Below the pieces are notes generated by a model. That model made no database searches, was not told the DNA's origin, and saw only the letters and a list, made by a program, of their open reading frames with translations. Of a DNA stretch of 64,000 bases, positions 1 to 11,577 are shown piece after piece. The position numbers were made by a program, and so were the translations under genes. Each line of letters begins with the position of its first letter. Position 1 is the stretch's first letter. The DNA is from Rugalucina vietnamica (taxonomy: Eukaryota; Mollusca; Bivalvia; Lucinida; Lucinidae): the NCBI GenBank assembly GCA_964017185.1, contig OZ024871.1:59075226-59139225 (forward strand), given 5' to 3'.

Positions 1-540
1 ATCAGGATTTTAACTACTAACAGTAAAGTTCTGTTGTATATCTCAAAATGTTTTCTCACATGGATTAGGATCATCAATAATTTTCAGTTGTATCTTTAGT
101 AGTTAAAATAACTATACATATTAACTACAGGTATGAATAAATCAGGCCACATCATACAAATGAACAAGTAACCCAAGTGCAACAATAGCTCACCTGGAAG
201 TCAAACAAATAGTCACTAGACAAAAGAAAAGCAATTGTGCTTTTTACCCCATATATGGTAATGTAGGCATTGATGCTTCATGCCAAGTTTCATTGAAATT
301 GGTCCACTGGCTCTGGAGAAGATTTTCGAAGGGTTTGCGTTCATGTAAAGTACTCTGTTTGCCTCTCTTTTGTGCTCATCAACTTGGTTTTCCTTTGGTT
401 GTCAAAATGATGACCTTAGGATGACCTTGACCTATTTTAAGGCAAGGTCAATTTCGGAAACACAGGCTTTTACATGGGAAAAAGTGAAAATTATGGATTT
501 TTTGAAAACTATTGCAGCCTGAGACCTGAAAAGTGGTAGG
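1..540. repeat. Scrambled F1 fragments in both orientations
   Basis: Positions 240-350 match the F1 core in plus orientation (TGCTTCATGCCAAGTTTCAT and the following 'ctctggagaagattt' module). Positions about 390-538 match the F1 core in minus orientation: the reverse complement holds the caggctgcaatagttttc module and a TGACCTTG/AGGTCAAGGTCA stretch. No 5' palindrome or 3' hairpin remains. This is either a decayed palindromic arrangement or two abutting fragments. Positions 1-180 show nothing recognisable. Confidence 0.6.
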
Positions 541-1915
541 GGAAATCCGGTAAAGTTCGGACAGGCGCTAAAGTTCGGACACTATTACTATCGTAATTAT
601 TGTGATTACCTAAGCCGTGCAATCGACTATTAAATACTTTGGTTTTCTCGACAATGTTGTCTATTTCGTTTCCTTTCGGTTCATTTAAATAGTTTAGGGT
701 ACAGTCTCGGCAATACCGCACGATTTCTCGAGCCTTTCCATTTTGACCTCAAAAACTTCGGTCCCGTGCAAAATTAAACCAATTGTTATTGAACGCTAGT
801 TGAGGTGTAAACTCGACGTTTCTTGTTTATTTTTAGAGTAATTATGTTTCAAATTATATATTAACTTTTTCGAATAGTTTTCACCTGGAATTTACATATT
901 TTCACACCAAAACTGCAATTATGATACGGCTAAAGTTGTCCGAACTTCCCCGCGTGTTGAATAAGGGCTCTGGGGAAGTTCGGACAACAATGTATTCAAA
1001 GTCACATCTGCTCTGGTTTTTTTCGACAAGAACTGATTATTGAAAGGCAGAAAGTGATTGGCCAGATCTATTTTGACCAATCATATCTTTGGTCTTAAAA
1101 CTGGTTCGGTCGTCTTGCAAGTCGTTTCGTCTCTCGATCGGGCTCTGTATTTAGATTAGGCAGGATGTTCTACAGAACATTTCCGACAGCCATCCACACA
1201 AATGGAGTGAACGAGGTATAAAAGTGTAACGCGATATAGGTTAGACAGTTGATCTACATGTTAGTTTAGCCAAATAACCATTCTTACACAATCCAGGACT
1301 AAATGATGGTGGTCTAGACACTGGTGAAATAATGTCATTTGGCGTGTCACCAGTAAACTATTCAGATCTAAATATCAGATAAAACGGGTGACACTAGCTT
1401 TTTAAAAATCTATCCTTGTTTATAGCTACGCTGTCGCTGCTTTCGTTATACAACACACACATGTATATACAGTGATAGCACGGGCCATTCTTAAGATGTG
1501 CTGCACGTGGCCTTACAGCGACGTCACAGAAGCTGTCAGCATTTTGTCCTTTGGTATATGCGTTGTGTTTCAGGGGTCAAGAGAAGTTTTATGGTGACCT
1601 GTTCAAACGTGTGGAAAAGTCTGCATTGTAAAATATTGATAATGCACTCACGCTGAGTTTATGTTGTAGCTTATAACCAGCGACACATCGACCGCACATT
1701 AACTCAGCCACGATCTGTGTCTGCACGCCCAATAAAATGCATCTGAATGTTACTACAGTTTGCACCATTGATTACCAATATTTTTCTATTGCTGTCGTCA
1801 GTTTGAAGGGCACTATTATTTCTCAGACTTTTTAAAATACATATACATTGGATTGGGATTATCTGTTTGTGAGACATCTCGTCGTACTCAGCAGTCAGTA
1901 ACCTTGTTTGACAGT
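541..1915. other. Unassigned intron sequence with a perfect hairpin
   Basis: No open frame or known element is recognisable. The motif AAGTTCGGAC occurs as direct repeats near 553 and 571. It then forms a perfect 17-bp inverted repeat, GTTGTCCGAACTTCCCC at 935-951 and its complement at 972-988, with a 20-nt loop. The stretch could be a decayed non-autonomous DNA transposon, but no outer boundaries were found. Confidence 0.4.
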
Positions 1916-1920
1916 GACGC

Positions 1921-4900
1921 TGTTTTTACGAGGACATTGGCAGTGAACGGGTTAAGTATGCAGATGACGGAACAATTTGGAGGAAAGGTAAGAATATCTT
2001 GGAGATTGGGAAGTTGATGGAAGATGATATTGAAAAGATATTCAAGTGGACGTCACTTTGGCGCATGAAGCTGAGCATAGAAAAGACAGAGGTATGTGTT
2101 TTCTCGAAAGACAAAGAATTGTTAGAAAACAATCAATTAGACATTAGGATTAATGGGAAAAAAATCCTTATAATCCGTCTCCAAGATTGCTTGGTGTACA
2201 GTTAGATGAGGGTCTGACTTTCTCCAAGCATCTTGATAACTTGGAATTAAAGGCAGAAAAAACCTTGTTAGTCTCAAGACAAGTAAGCGTCACAGAAAAA
2301 ATGAGTACTAAATCTCTGCTCCAGTTATACAAGGCATTAGTCATTCCCCAAACTGAATTTGCTGCTCCAGTCTGGCAGAATAGTCCTTCAGTATACACCC
2401 TTAATAAGATTCAAAGGAAGGGATTGTCACTGTGTTTAGGAGTCCCTGGTACAGCAGCCTTAGAGGTAGAGGCATCAGTCCTTCCGTTGGAGCTGCAAAG
2501 AGAAGAGTTGAATATCAGAGAGGGAGGTAAGATAATGTCAAAAGACAACAGTGGTTACTGTGGATTGTTTGACAATTTCAGACCAGAGGACCATTGGTCC
2601 TGAGAACGCTCACCTGAAGCCTGATCTTGGAGTATTAAGTCATAATGAAATGACCTTGACCTTGAATACTCACACACCTTTATTGACTTCATAAGTTGTC
2701 TGCATCTGCAAAGTTTCAGGTCTCAGGCTGCAATAGTTTCCAAACCCAGTGATTAATGAGAAAACCATAATTTTAATATTTAAATGACCTTGGGCCAAGG
2801 TCAAGACATGACCTTGGCCTTCATTAATTACTTACCTTCATTGACTCCATTAGTTGTCTGCATCTAGCAACTTTCAGGTCTCAGGCTGCAACAGTTTGTT
2901 TTCGCCTTTTCCCATGTGAAAGCCTGTTTCCAAAATTGACCTTGCCGTAAAATAGGTCAAGGTCATCATAGGGTCATCATTTCAACAAACTATGATGGGC
3001 TGGAGTCCCAAATGCTACATACCAAGTTTCATGAAAATTGGCCTGCCCGTTCTGGAGAAGAAGATTTTTGAAAGTTTTTTACCATATATGGGCGTAGCGG
3101 CCATCTTGGTCATGTGACCTGGATTTCGCGACCAAACTTTCGTCTCCCCTACCCATGGATGCTCCACATAAAATTTCACTTTGATTTGCCAAGCAGTTTC
3201 AGAGAAGAAGATCTTTGAAAAGTGTGTATGGACAACAGACTGGCCAAGGTCAAGAGATGACCTTGACCTATATTAATCACATACCTTCATCTACTCCATT
3301 AGTTGTTTGCATCTACCACTTTTCAGGCCTCAGGCTGCAATAGTTTTCAAAAAATCCATAGTTTTCACTTCTTCCTATGTAAAAGCCTATGTTTCCAAAT
3401 TTGCCGTAAAATAGGTCAAGGTCATCCAAGGGTCATCATTTTATCAAACTATGATGGGCTGAGGTCCCCGATGCTACATACAAAGTTTCGTGGAAATCAG
3501 CCCACCGGTTCTGGAGAAGAAGATTTTTGATGGTTTTTAACCATATATGGGCGTAGCGGCCATCTTGGTCATGTGACCTGGATTTCGCGATCAAACTTTC
3601 GTCTCCCCTACCCATGGATGCTCCACATAAAATTTCACTTTGATTGGCCAAACAGTTTCAGAGAAGAAGATCTTTGAAAAGTGTGTATGGACAACAGACT
3701 GGCCAAGGTCAAGAGATGACCTTGACCTATATTAATCACATACCTTCATCTACTCCATTAGTTGTTTGCATCTACCACTTTTAAGGCCTCAGGCTGCAAT
3801 AGTTTTCAAAAAATCCATAGTTTTCACTTATTCCCATGTAAAAGCCTATGTTTCCAAATTTGACCTTGCCGTAAAATAGGTCAAGGTCATCCAAGGGTCA
3901 TCATTTTATCAAACTATGATGGGCTGAGGTCCTTGATGCTACATACCAAGTTTCGTGGAAATCGGCCCACTGGTTCTGGAAGAGAAGATTTTTGAGTGGT
4001 TTTTACCATATATGGGCGTGGCGGCCATCTTAGTCGTGTGACCTGGATTTCGCGATCAAACTTTCGTCTCCCCTACCCATGGATGCTCCACATAAAATTT
4101 CACTTTGATTTGCCAAGCAGTTTCAGAGAAGAAGATCTTTGTACAGTGTGTATGGACAACAGACTGGCCAAGGTCAAGAGATGACCTTGACCTATATTAA
4201 TCACACACCTTCATCTACTCCATTAGTTGTTTGCATCTACCACTTTTCAGGCCTAAGGCTGCAATAGTTTTCAAAAAATCCATAGTTTTCACTTATTCCC
4301 ATGTAAAAGCCTATGTTTCCAAAATTGACCTTGCCGTAAAATAGGTCAAGGTCATCCAAGGGTCATCATTTTATCAAACTATGATGGGCTGAGGTCCTTG
4401 ATGCTACATACCAAGTTTCGTGGAAATGGGCCCACCGGTTCTGGAGAAGAAGATTTTTGAGTGGTTTTTACCATATATGGGCATGGCGGCCATCTTGGTC
4501 ATGTGACCTGGATTTCGCGATCAAACTTGAAATGCCACTACCCAAGGAGGCTCCACATAAAATTTCAACTAGATCGGCCAAGCGGTTTCAGAGAAGAAGA
4601 TCTTTGAAATTGTGGACGACGACGACGACGACGGACGGACGACGGACGACGGACGGACGCCGGATCATGGGTATACTATAAGCTCACCTGTGAGCCTTCG
4701 GCTCAGGTGAGCTAATAAAAGGGGCTCTGGTTAAATAACATTCGAAGAGTGGCATTGATTGGAAAATAGACTTTACTTCTATCTCAACAAGACATTAGCG
4801 CACCACCTACACAGGATTACTTGTGTGACAGTTATACTTAGAGAAAATACAGAGAGTCACTTCACCGAGAGAACACTACGGCCAATTAGGGCTTAGCTAC

Positions 4901-5978
4901 AACCAACCAACCAACAGTCAGACAATAAAACAGATGTGGAATGACTGGAGAGATGATTTCAGGGGTAAGGAGAGACATGTGTCCCCTTTTGGAGTAACTG
5001 ACTCACAACTACAGGACATGGAGTCAAATACAGGTATAAGCATTATTAATGTTGAACCAGAATTCTCATTCTTAGAGGGCTTATGTCCCAGTAAGTCCAA
5101 GCCTGAGTACTGGAACAAACTTGGCTCCTCAAAATCCAGAATGTGACACAACAAGAAGAGTCTAAGGTAATAATTCAATCTCTGGTGGAGATGTCTAACT
5201 ACAATTTGATAGTGTTTACAGATGGGTCATGTTTAGGAAACCCTAGGCCCTGTGGGTCAGGAGCTTGTATATTTGTACCAAATGAGACAGAGCCTGTCAT
5301 GTTGAAGAGACCTGTTACTAACAGAGGCTCAATATTGCTTGGTGATAATAGCTTTTCTTATGACCTTAGAATTTGCTCAGAGTGAACACAAGATAAGACA
5401 AATACATGGTATTACAATATTTTCATATAGTCAATCAGCCATGGGAAATTTGACCTTACCATGGGTGGCTACATCCCATAAAAAGGCTGTAGAAGATATT
5501 AAACTCCTTATTTCAGATTTTGAGAGATCAGGACTTGAAATCAGTATTCAGTGGACATGCCGAGGAAATTGTATTGCAGATGATCTAGCAAAAGAGGCTG
5601 CAGAAGCAAAATCTTTCCCAGAAGAAAGTCAGATTCTTACTGAAGCTGATTTTAAGAAATTTGCCAGAGTATCATGTTGCATGAAATGGCAGAGGTCTTG
5701 GGATGCTTCAGATATGGGCAAGCATTTGTATGAATACAAACCAAATGTCTCTTTGAAAAGCCCAACATATATGTTTATGCCTTTCATAGAAGAAAAAAAG
5801 GTTATTTCACAGCTTAGATCAGGATATACTCTAAATGACTGTATACATAAGATAGGTCTGGAAGAATCTCCGAACAGCACATGCGGTGGAATCGAGACTG
5901 TAGTCCATTTTATTTGTGACTGTGAAGAATACTAAGAGGAAAGACAGAAATTACTAACCCAGATGTTCTATCTTATGT
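1921..5978 (+). mobile_element. RNase H-bearing LINE fragment (I/R1-like group), split by an F1 element
   Basis: This is the 3' part of a non-LTR retrotransposon ORF2. At 1951 the frame reads VKYADDGTIW, the reverse-transcriptase active-site block, and continues through 2205. After a frameshift it resumes at 2187-2582 with LGVQLDEGLTFSKHL and a typical RT thumb/post-RT region. The F1 element at 2583-4715 interrupts it. Beyond the insertion, 4934-5146 and 5143-5385 lead into an RNase H domain with the VFTDGSCLGNP motif. After another frameshift, 5339-5935 holds the distal RNase H motif NCIADDLAKEA and a Cys/His tail (CGG..TVVHFICDCEEY). RT followed by RNase H is known in the I, R1, LOA and Tad LINE groups; the clade is inferred. 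The 5' end, including the endonuclease, is missing. The 3' side is cut by the ACGT-rich element at 5979. Confidence 0.85.
2583..4715 (+). mobile_element. F1a: HINE-like element, full ends
   Basis: The element begins CCAGAGGACCATTGGTCCTG, a palindrome with AGGACC/GGTCCT arms, and then has the subterminal repeat GCTCACCTGA. It contains three tandem core units of about 460 bp (marker GTGTGTATGGACAACAGAC near 3222, 3680 and 4146). A GACGAC/GGAC simple-repeat stretch follows at 4615-4665. The 3' hairpin at 4681-4713 has AGCTCACC/GGTGAGCT outer arms and GAGC/GCTC inner arms around a TTCG-type loop, and ends CTAA. It sits inside the RNase H LINE, so it is younger than that LINE. No coding capacity was found. 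Confidence 0.9.
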
Positions 5979-6957
5979 TATGTCTACATTGGGCTACGTT
6001 CTCACCACGTCCTTACGTCCTAAAAAAATTAAGGACGCGGTAAGAACGTGGTACGGTCTTGTAGGACGTGGGAGGCACTTAGTAAGGATGTAGCGAGGTC
6101 TTGATGGACGTGAAGGTCTTGGTCAAATTTTGAACATGCTCAAAAGGAACGTGGCAAGGACGGGGTGGAATTAGAACGCAGTAAGGACGTGGTAAGGACG
6201 TAGTAGGAACTTGTAGGATGTAGTAAGAATGTAGTACAAACGTAGTAAGGTCTTCATGGACGTGGTATGTTAACCTGTGCAGACCATCAAGACCTCAATA
6301 CGTCTTGACTACGTCCGCGCTGCGTCCACCAGGTTCTCGATAAGACCCTACCACGCTTCTAGTACGTCCATACCACGTCCTAGAAGACTTCACTGTGTTC
6401 TTATCACATCCTTGCAGTTCACAACACGTCCTCTGTAGGTTCTTACCACGTTCAAGCTAGGTTCTTATGACGTCCTCCCCGTTTTATTAATTTCATTTTA
6501 ATTGACTCGTTCCCTCAAGCAATAGCTTTCACGTCAATCATTTTGAAATGTTAAATGTTATATGATTTGCAAATAAAATTGAGTTGAGTTGAAATAAAAG
6601 AATGAACCGAGAAGTACTCTTGCAATTCGCTCTCCTTCAATAACACCAAAACTTATCCGGTGCACTCGCAGAATAGGATAAGATATTGCTTGGTGCGCCC
6701 CTAGCTATGAGCTATGATGATGATGATGATGATGAGGGTTTTTCTATGGACAACAGATTAATCGCAGCATTGAGGATGGAGTTTAAGTACTCGTTCTTAA
6801 ACTGAGCACAATTATTATAATACATAAACAATTAGAAAGTGCTGAAAACGTAGTATGTGTGTGGCGTGAACTGTTTGGTCTTCGTGAGGACATTGTAAGG
6901 ACGTAGTATAAACGGGATGAGCTTGGTGAGCACGTAGTAAAAACCTAGTGGAGCTCC
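5979..6957 (-). mobile_element. ACGT-rich TIR element (T1), truncated copy
   Basis: The sequence begins TATGTCTACATTGGGC and consists of degenerate GGACGTAGTAAGGACGTGGT-like repeats. It is the reverse complement of the copy at 40280-49576 and runs collinear with it over about 1 kb. It therefore serves as the empty-site reference for the four insertions there. A (GAT)n run lies at 6714-6737, at the same position as the (CAT)n run near 44971. The right end is cut by F1 sequence at 6958. No protein is encoded. Confidence 0.8.
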
Positions 6958-8390
6958 ATTCCCAGATGCTTCATGCCAAGTTTAAAAATCATAGGCCTTC
7001 TTGTTCTGTAGAAGAGAAGAAGATTTTTAAAGGTTTTTGCTATTTATAGCCATGGTGGTCATCTTGGCCATGTGACCTTGACCATTTATACAAACTTTTG
7101 TTCCCCCTTCCTAAGGATGCTCCACATAAAGTTTGGCTTTGATTGGCCTAGCCGTTTCAGAGAGATCTTCTCGATCTTTGAAATTGTGGATGTGCACGAC
7201 TGGATCCCACCACATATCAAAGTATTTCGTAAATTTATCTCCAATCGACGAGACAGTTCACAGTATGTGACGGTTTTCCAATGAGAGTACCATGTCATCA
7301 GCCAGCCAGTGCCACTCTTACGCTATGTTTTCATGCTCCACAATACATTTGGCTTTGATTGGCCACACGGTTTCAGAGAAAATCTTTGAATATTATGGTA
7401 ATATACATGTATACCCCGGGGTGGGGGCAGACCTGCCCCCCAGCCCTGGGGTCCATTTTTTCAGAATCATTAATCTTCTGTCCTTTTGCCCATTTCCATA
7501 AAGTTTTTCCCTTCAAATGACATTTTGACAATTTTCCCCATTCAAATACATGGACAACCTATGTAGACCTTGCCATAAAATGGGTCAAGGTCATCCCAGG
7601 GTCATGATTTGCATACACTTTGTAGAGCTCCTCCCCCTGATGCTTCATGTCATGTTTCAAAATCAAAGGCCTTCTGGTTCTGGAGAAGAAGATTTTTAAA
7701 GGTTTTTGCTATTTATAGCCATGGTGGCCATCTTGGTCATGTGGCCTTGACCATTAATATAGACTTTTGTCCACCCTAAGGATACTACATATAAAATTTG
7801 GCTTTGATTGGTCAAGGGGTTATTGAGAAAATAAAGTTTTACATTTAATTGTAAATGACCTTTGACCAAGGTCAAGAAATGACCTTGACCTTTTATACTC
7901 ACAACACTCCATTAACTCAACATGTTGCTGTATCTACCAACTTTCAGGTCACAAGCTACAAAACTTCCTGAAAAATTCAATGTTTTCACTTTTTTCATTG
8001 AAAAGCCTATGTAACCAAAATTGAGCTTGCCGTAAAATAGGTCAAGGACAACCAAAGGTCATGATTTATATAAGCTATGATGGCCTAGAGTCCCCAATGC
8101 TAACTACCAAGTTTCGTTGAAATCGGTCCACCGGTTCCAGAGAAGAAGATTTTTTTATGGTTTTTACCATATATGGTCATGGTGGCCATCTTGGTCATGT
8201 GACCTGGGCCATTTATATAAACTTTTGTTTTCTCTTAAGGATGCTCCACATGAAGTTTGGCTTTGATTGGCCAAGCGGTTTCAGAGGAGAAGTTCTTTGA
8301 AATTGTGGACAACGGACGGACGACGGACGTACGCCGGAGCATGGCCATCCTATAAGCTCACTTTGTAAGACTTTGGCTCAGGTGAGCTAA
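6958..8390 (+). mobile_element. F1b: HINE-like element, 5'-truncated
   Basis: The copy enters within the F1 core (GATGCTTCATGCCAAGTTT) and holds three core units with the conserved GGCCATCTTGGTCATGTGAC block. It ends in a GACGGACGACGG stretch and a diverged hairpin at 8355-8388 (AGCTCAC/GTGAGCT arms), then TAA. The 5' palindrome is missing. Positions about 7190-7310 have no counterpart in other copies and may be a small insertion. Confidence 0.85.
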
Positions 8391-8406
8391 AAAGAATGGA
8401 AAAATG

Positions 8407-10585
8407 ATAAGAGCTGTCGCAGGACAGCGTGCTCGACTGCTTCTGACCTTTGTCAAACATAAGGTCAAACCTGACTAGTAACCCAAAGCATTATGCTCAT
8501 ACATCTTTTTGCCTTGATGCAATAAGGCAAATCACTGAACCATGAAAGTTAACTATAACTACCTAAGATTTAGAGGTCTCACTCACATTGTGAAAGAAGA
8601 GTGTTCATATACCAACTGAGTGCCAAGACACAAGGCAAAATCACTGAAGCGTGAAATAAGGTCACACTGACCTATAAGTATTTCAGGGTCAAAGGTCTAG
8701 TGATACTTACTCATAATGTGAAAGAAATAGGATCATATACCCATTCAGTGTTGAGATATAAAACAAAATCACTGAACCATGAAATTAGGTCATAGTGACC
8801 TATAAGTATGTTTGGGTTAAAGGTCTGGTCATACTCATTCATAATCAAAAAGAAGTATGAAAAAATACCAACTGAGTGTCGAGATATAAGGCAAAATCAC
8901 TGGACCATGAAATTAGGTCACAGTGACCCAGGAATACTTTACGGTCAAAGGTCTTGTCATACTCATACATATCGTGAAAGAAGTATGTCCATATACCAAT
9001 TGAGTGCCGAGATATAAAGGAAAATCACTGAACCGTGAAATTAGGTCATATTGACCTAGGACTACTTTAGGGTCAAAGGTCTTGTCATATGCAAACATAG
9101 TGTGAAAGAAGTTTGGTCATAAACCACTTGAGTGCTGAGATATAAGGCAAAGTCACTGAACCGTGAAATTAGGTCACAGTGACCTATAAGTATACTGGGG
9201 TCAAAAGTCTGGTCATACTCATTCATAATCTGAAAAAAGTATGAAAATATACTAATTGAGTGTCAAGATATAAGGTAAAATCACTGAACCATGAAATTAG
9301 GTCACAGTGACCTAGGACTACTTCAGGGTCAAAGGTCTTGTCATATGCAAACATACTTTGAAAGGAGTTTGTTCATAAACCATTTGAGTACCGAGATATA
9401 AGGCAAAATCACTGAACCGTGAAATTAGGTCACAGTGACCTTTAAGTATATTGGGGTCAAAGGTCTGGTCATACTCACTCATAATCTGAAAAAAGTATGA
9501 AAATATACTGATTGAGTGTCAAGATATAAGGCAAAATCACTGAACCGTGAAATTAGGTCACAGTGACCTATAAGCATATTTGGGTCAAAGGCCTGGTCGT
9601 ACTCACTCATAATCTGAAAGAAGTAAGAACATATACTAATTGAGTGTCAAGATATAAGGCAAAATCACTGAACCATGGAAAGTAGGTCAACCAACCCTTA
9701 CCGTCATGACACACAAGTCAGTGTCACAAAGTCAAAAGATGAATGACCAACCATCTTCCTAAGTTGTTTCTATTAAGAAATAAAAAGAAAAAAAAAATCG
9801 GGGAGTTCTAGATTTTGACCTCTAGCCCCGCCCCCCTGACTCCGACCCAGAGGTTCGATGTCATGGAACTAAAGTGTATGAAGTATGAATGCTTTATGAT
9901 AAGTTGTTGTCAAGATATGGACTCCTTGTAAAAGTTTTACAGCAGTACATCTATTTTTTACAGTGTTCTAGTTTTTAACCTCTAGCCCCACCCCCCAGGC
10001 ATGGACCCAGAGATCTGATGCCATGAAATGAAACTCAACCCTACAGGGTACCTATGGTCCGAGTATGAAAGCCCTCTGATAAAAAGTTTTCAAGATATAG
10101 ACTTCTAGAATACTATATCACAGAAAAGCCATTATTATTAATGGTGTTCTAGATTTTAACCTCTAGCCCCACCCCCTGGCATGGACCCAGGGATCTGATG
10201 CCATGGAATGAAAGCCGACCCTACAGGGTGTCAATGGCCCAAGTATCAATGCTTTCTGATGAGTGGTTGTCAAGATATGGACTTCTAGAAAACTTTAACA
10301 CAAGAATTGCCATTTTTGAAGGTGTTCTAGATTTTAACCTCCAGCCCCACCCCCTGGCCTGGACCCAGGGGCCCGATGCCATGGAATGAAAGCTAACCCT
10401 ACAGGGTATCTATGGTCCAAGTATGAATGCTTTCTGATGAGTGGTTGTCAAGATATGGACTTCTAGAAAACTTTAACGCAAGTGTGACGCGCACGGGAAC
10501 GCGCACGCGCACGCGCACGGGAACGGGAACGTGGACGACCGGGGTGACTGCAATAGCTCTATGCACTTCGTGCAGTCGAGCTAAA
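8407..10585 (+). mobile_element. F2a: HINE-like element, full ends
   Basis: The 5' end is ATAAGAGCTGTCGCAGGACA; GCTGTC and GACAGC pair around GCAG (8413-8428). The subterminal repeat GCTCGACTGC follows at 8431-8440. Core 1 has about nine tandem units of about 128 bp with marker AAGGCAAAATCACTGAACC. Most carry AGGTCA-NNN-TGACCT palindromes. Core 2 has about four units of about 170-180 bp (TTGACCTCTAGCCCCACC module, also found in F3 and F4). A GCGCACGCGCACGGGAACG stretch follows. The 3' hairpin has TGCAC/GTGCA arms around TTC and contains GCAGTCGAGC, the exact reverse complement of the 5' subterminal repeat, then TAA. It is non-coding. Confidence 0.9.
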
Positions 10586-10934
10586 AATGCATCAAAATTG
10601 CTTGCTTTGTTCTTTTTGATTTAAAAATCATTTATAATTGAACTGATGTTTTAAAATCTATAAACTAGAAGGCCTCATCTGACTCGGATCCATCCAGTAT
10701 TGAAAGGGAAATAATAATTTTTTACATTTAAGTTAAGCTTTTAAAACATTGTAACTATAGCATATTAAATGTCGAGACTATATGATCACGATGTACGACA
10801 AGTGGTGGTTTGGGCCTTGTATCTCATCTAATATTTATCAAACTTTAATAATTATGGTATCATCACATTGGCAATTTTTGAATCTAAACTTTTTATGAGG
10901 TTTGATTATACGTCCGGATATGCATCTTTGTAAG
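10586..10934. other. Unassigned AT-rich spacer
   Basis: No open frame, terminal repeat or similarity to other parts of the window was noticed. It separates F2a from the short F1 fragment that follows. Confidence 0.4.
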
Positions 10935-11140
10935 GGGTGGGTGTATCATAGGCCTTCTGGTTCTGGAGAAGAAGATTTTTAAAGGTTTTTGCTATTTATA
11001 GCCCTGGCGGCCATCTTGGTCATGTGACCTGGACCATTTATACAAACTTTCGTTCCCCCTTCCTAAGGATGCTCCACATGAAGTCTGGCTTTGATTGGCC
11101 TAGCTGTTTCAGAGAGATCTTCTCCATCTTTGAAATTGTT
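10935..11140 (+). mobile_element. F1c: internal F1 fragment
   Basis: About 205 bp match the F1 core from ATAGGCCTTCTGGTTCTGGA through the GGCCATCTTGGTCATGTGAC block to the CATCTTTGAAATTGT segment. The copy stops before the simple repeat and the 3' hairpin. Both ends are missing. Confidence 0.75.
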
Positions 11141-11577
11141 TGGCGTTAATGCTAGCTTGTCTGAATGGTCATGGTAGACGTAATTTGGACGTAATTTAGC
11201 GCTGTGACATCGATTCGCTAAGAAGGATGTAAAAAGTTTGGTTGATCAGACCAGTGTCAACCTTTCACTGCCCCAATAGCCTGGGAGGGACCGCTGAGGT
11301 GCCGAATAGTTGAATGATGGCAAATATGACGTCATGTGTCATCACATATACCTCATCAAGTTTGTAAAACTCCAATTGTGCCGGATAATTCATTTTTGAA
11401 GACCCGTAGAATGATCAATAAAGAGACAAAAAAATAAAACTAAAGTGCTCTTTATATATGGATTACTACAAGCTCCATGTGAAATGGTAAAATATTTTTC
11501 TCCATTCATTCAAAGAGATGCCACATGGCAAAAGGAGTAAAATTGATTTTTATTGCTTGAGGTGGTCAGTGCCTTTA
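11141..11577. other. Unassigned spacer
   Basis: Non-repetitive within this window and without a usable open frame. Nothing recognisable was seen. Confidence 0.4.

Noticed and set aside
2583-4715. F1 as an ordinary cut-and-paste MITE
   Set aside because: The inverted repeat is subterminal, the 3' end is a hairpin, and filled/empty comparisons show no target duplication.
5979-6957. CpG-island promoter
   Set aside because: The ACGT richness is due to the repeat units of the T1 element, which recur in a second copy.
8407-10585. CRISPR-like array of regular repeats
   Set aside because: Units are about 128 bp and similar along their full length, with no unique spacers. The setting is an animal intron and the ends are those of a transposon.
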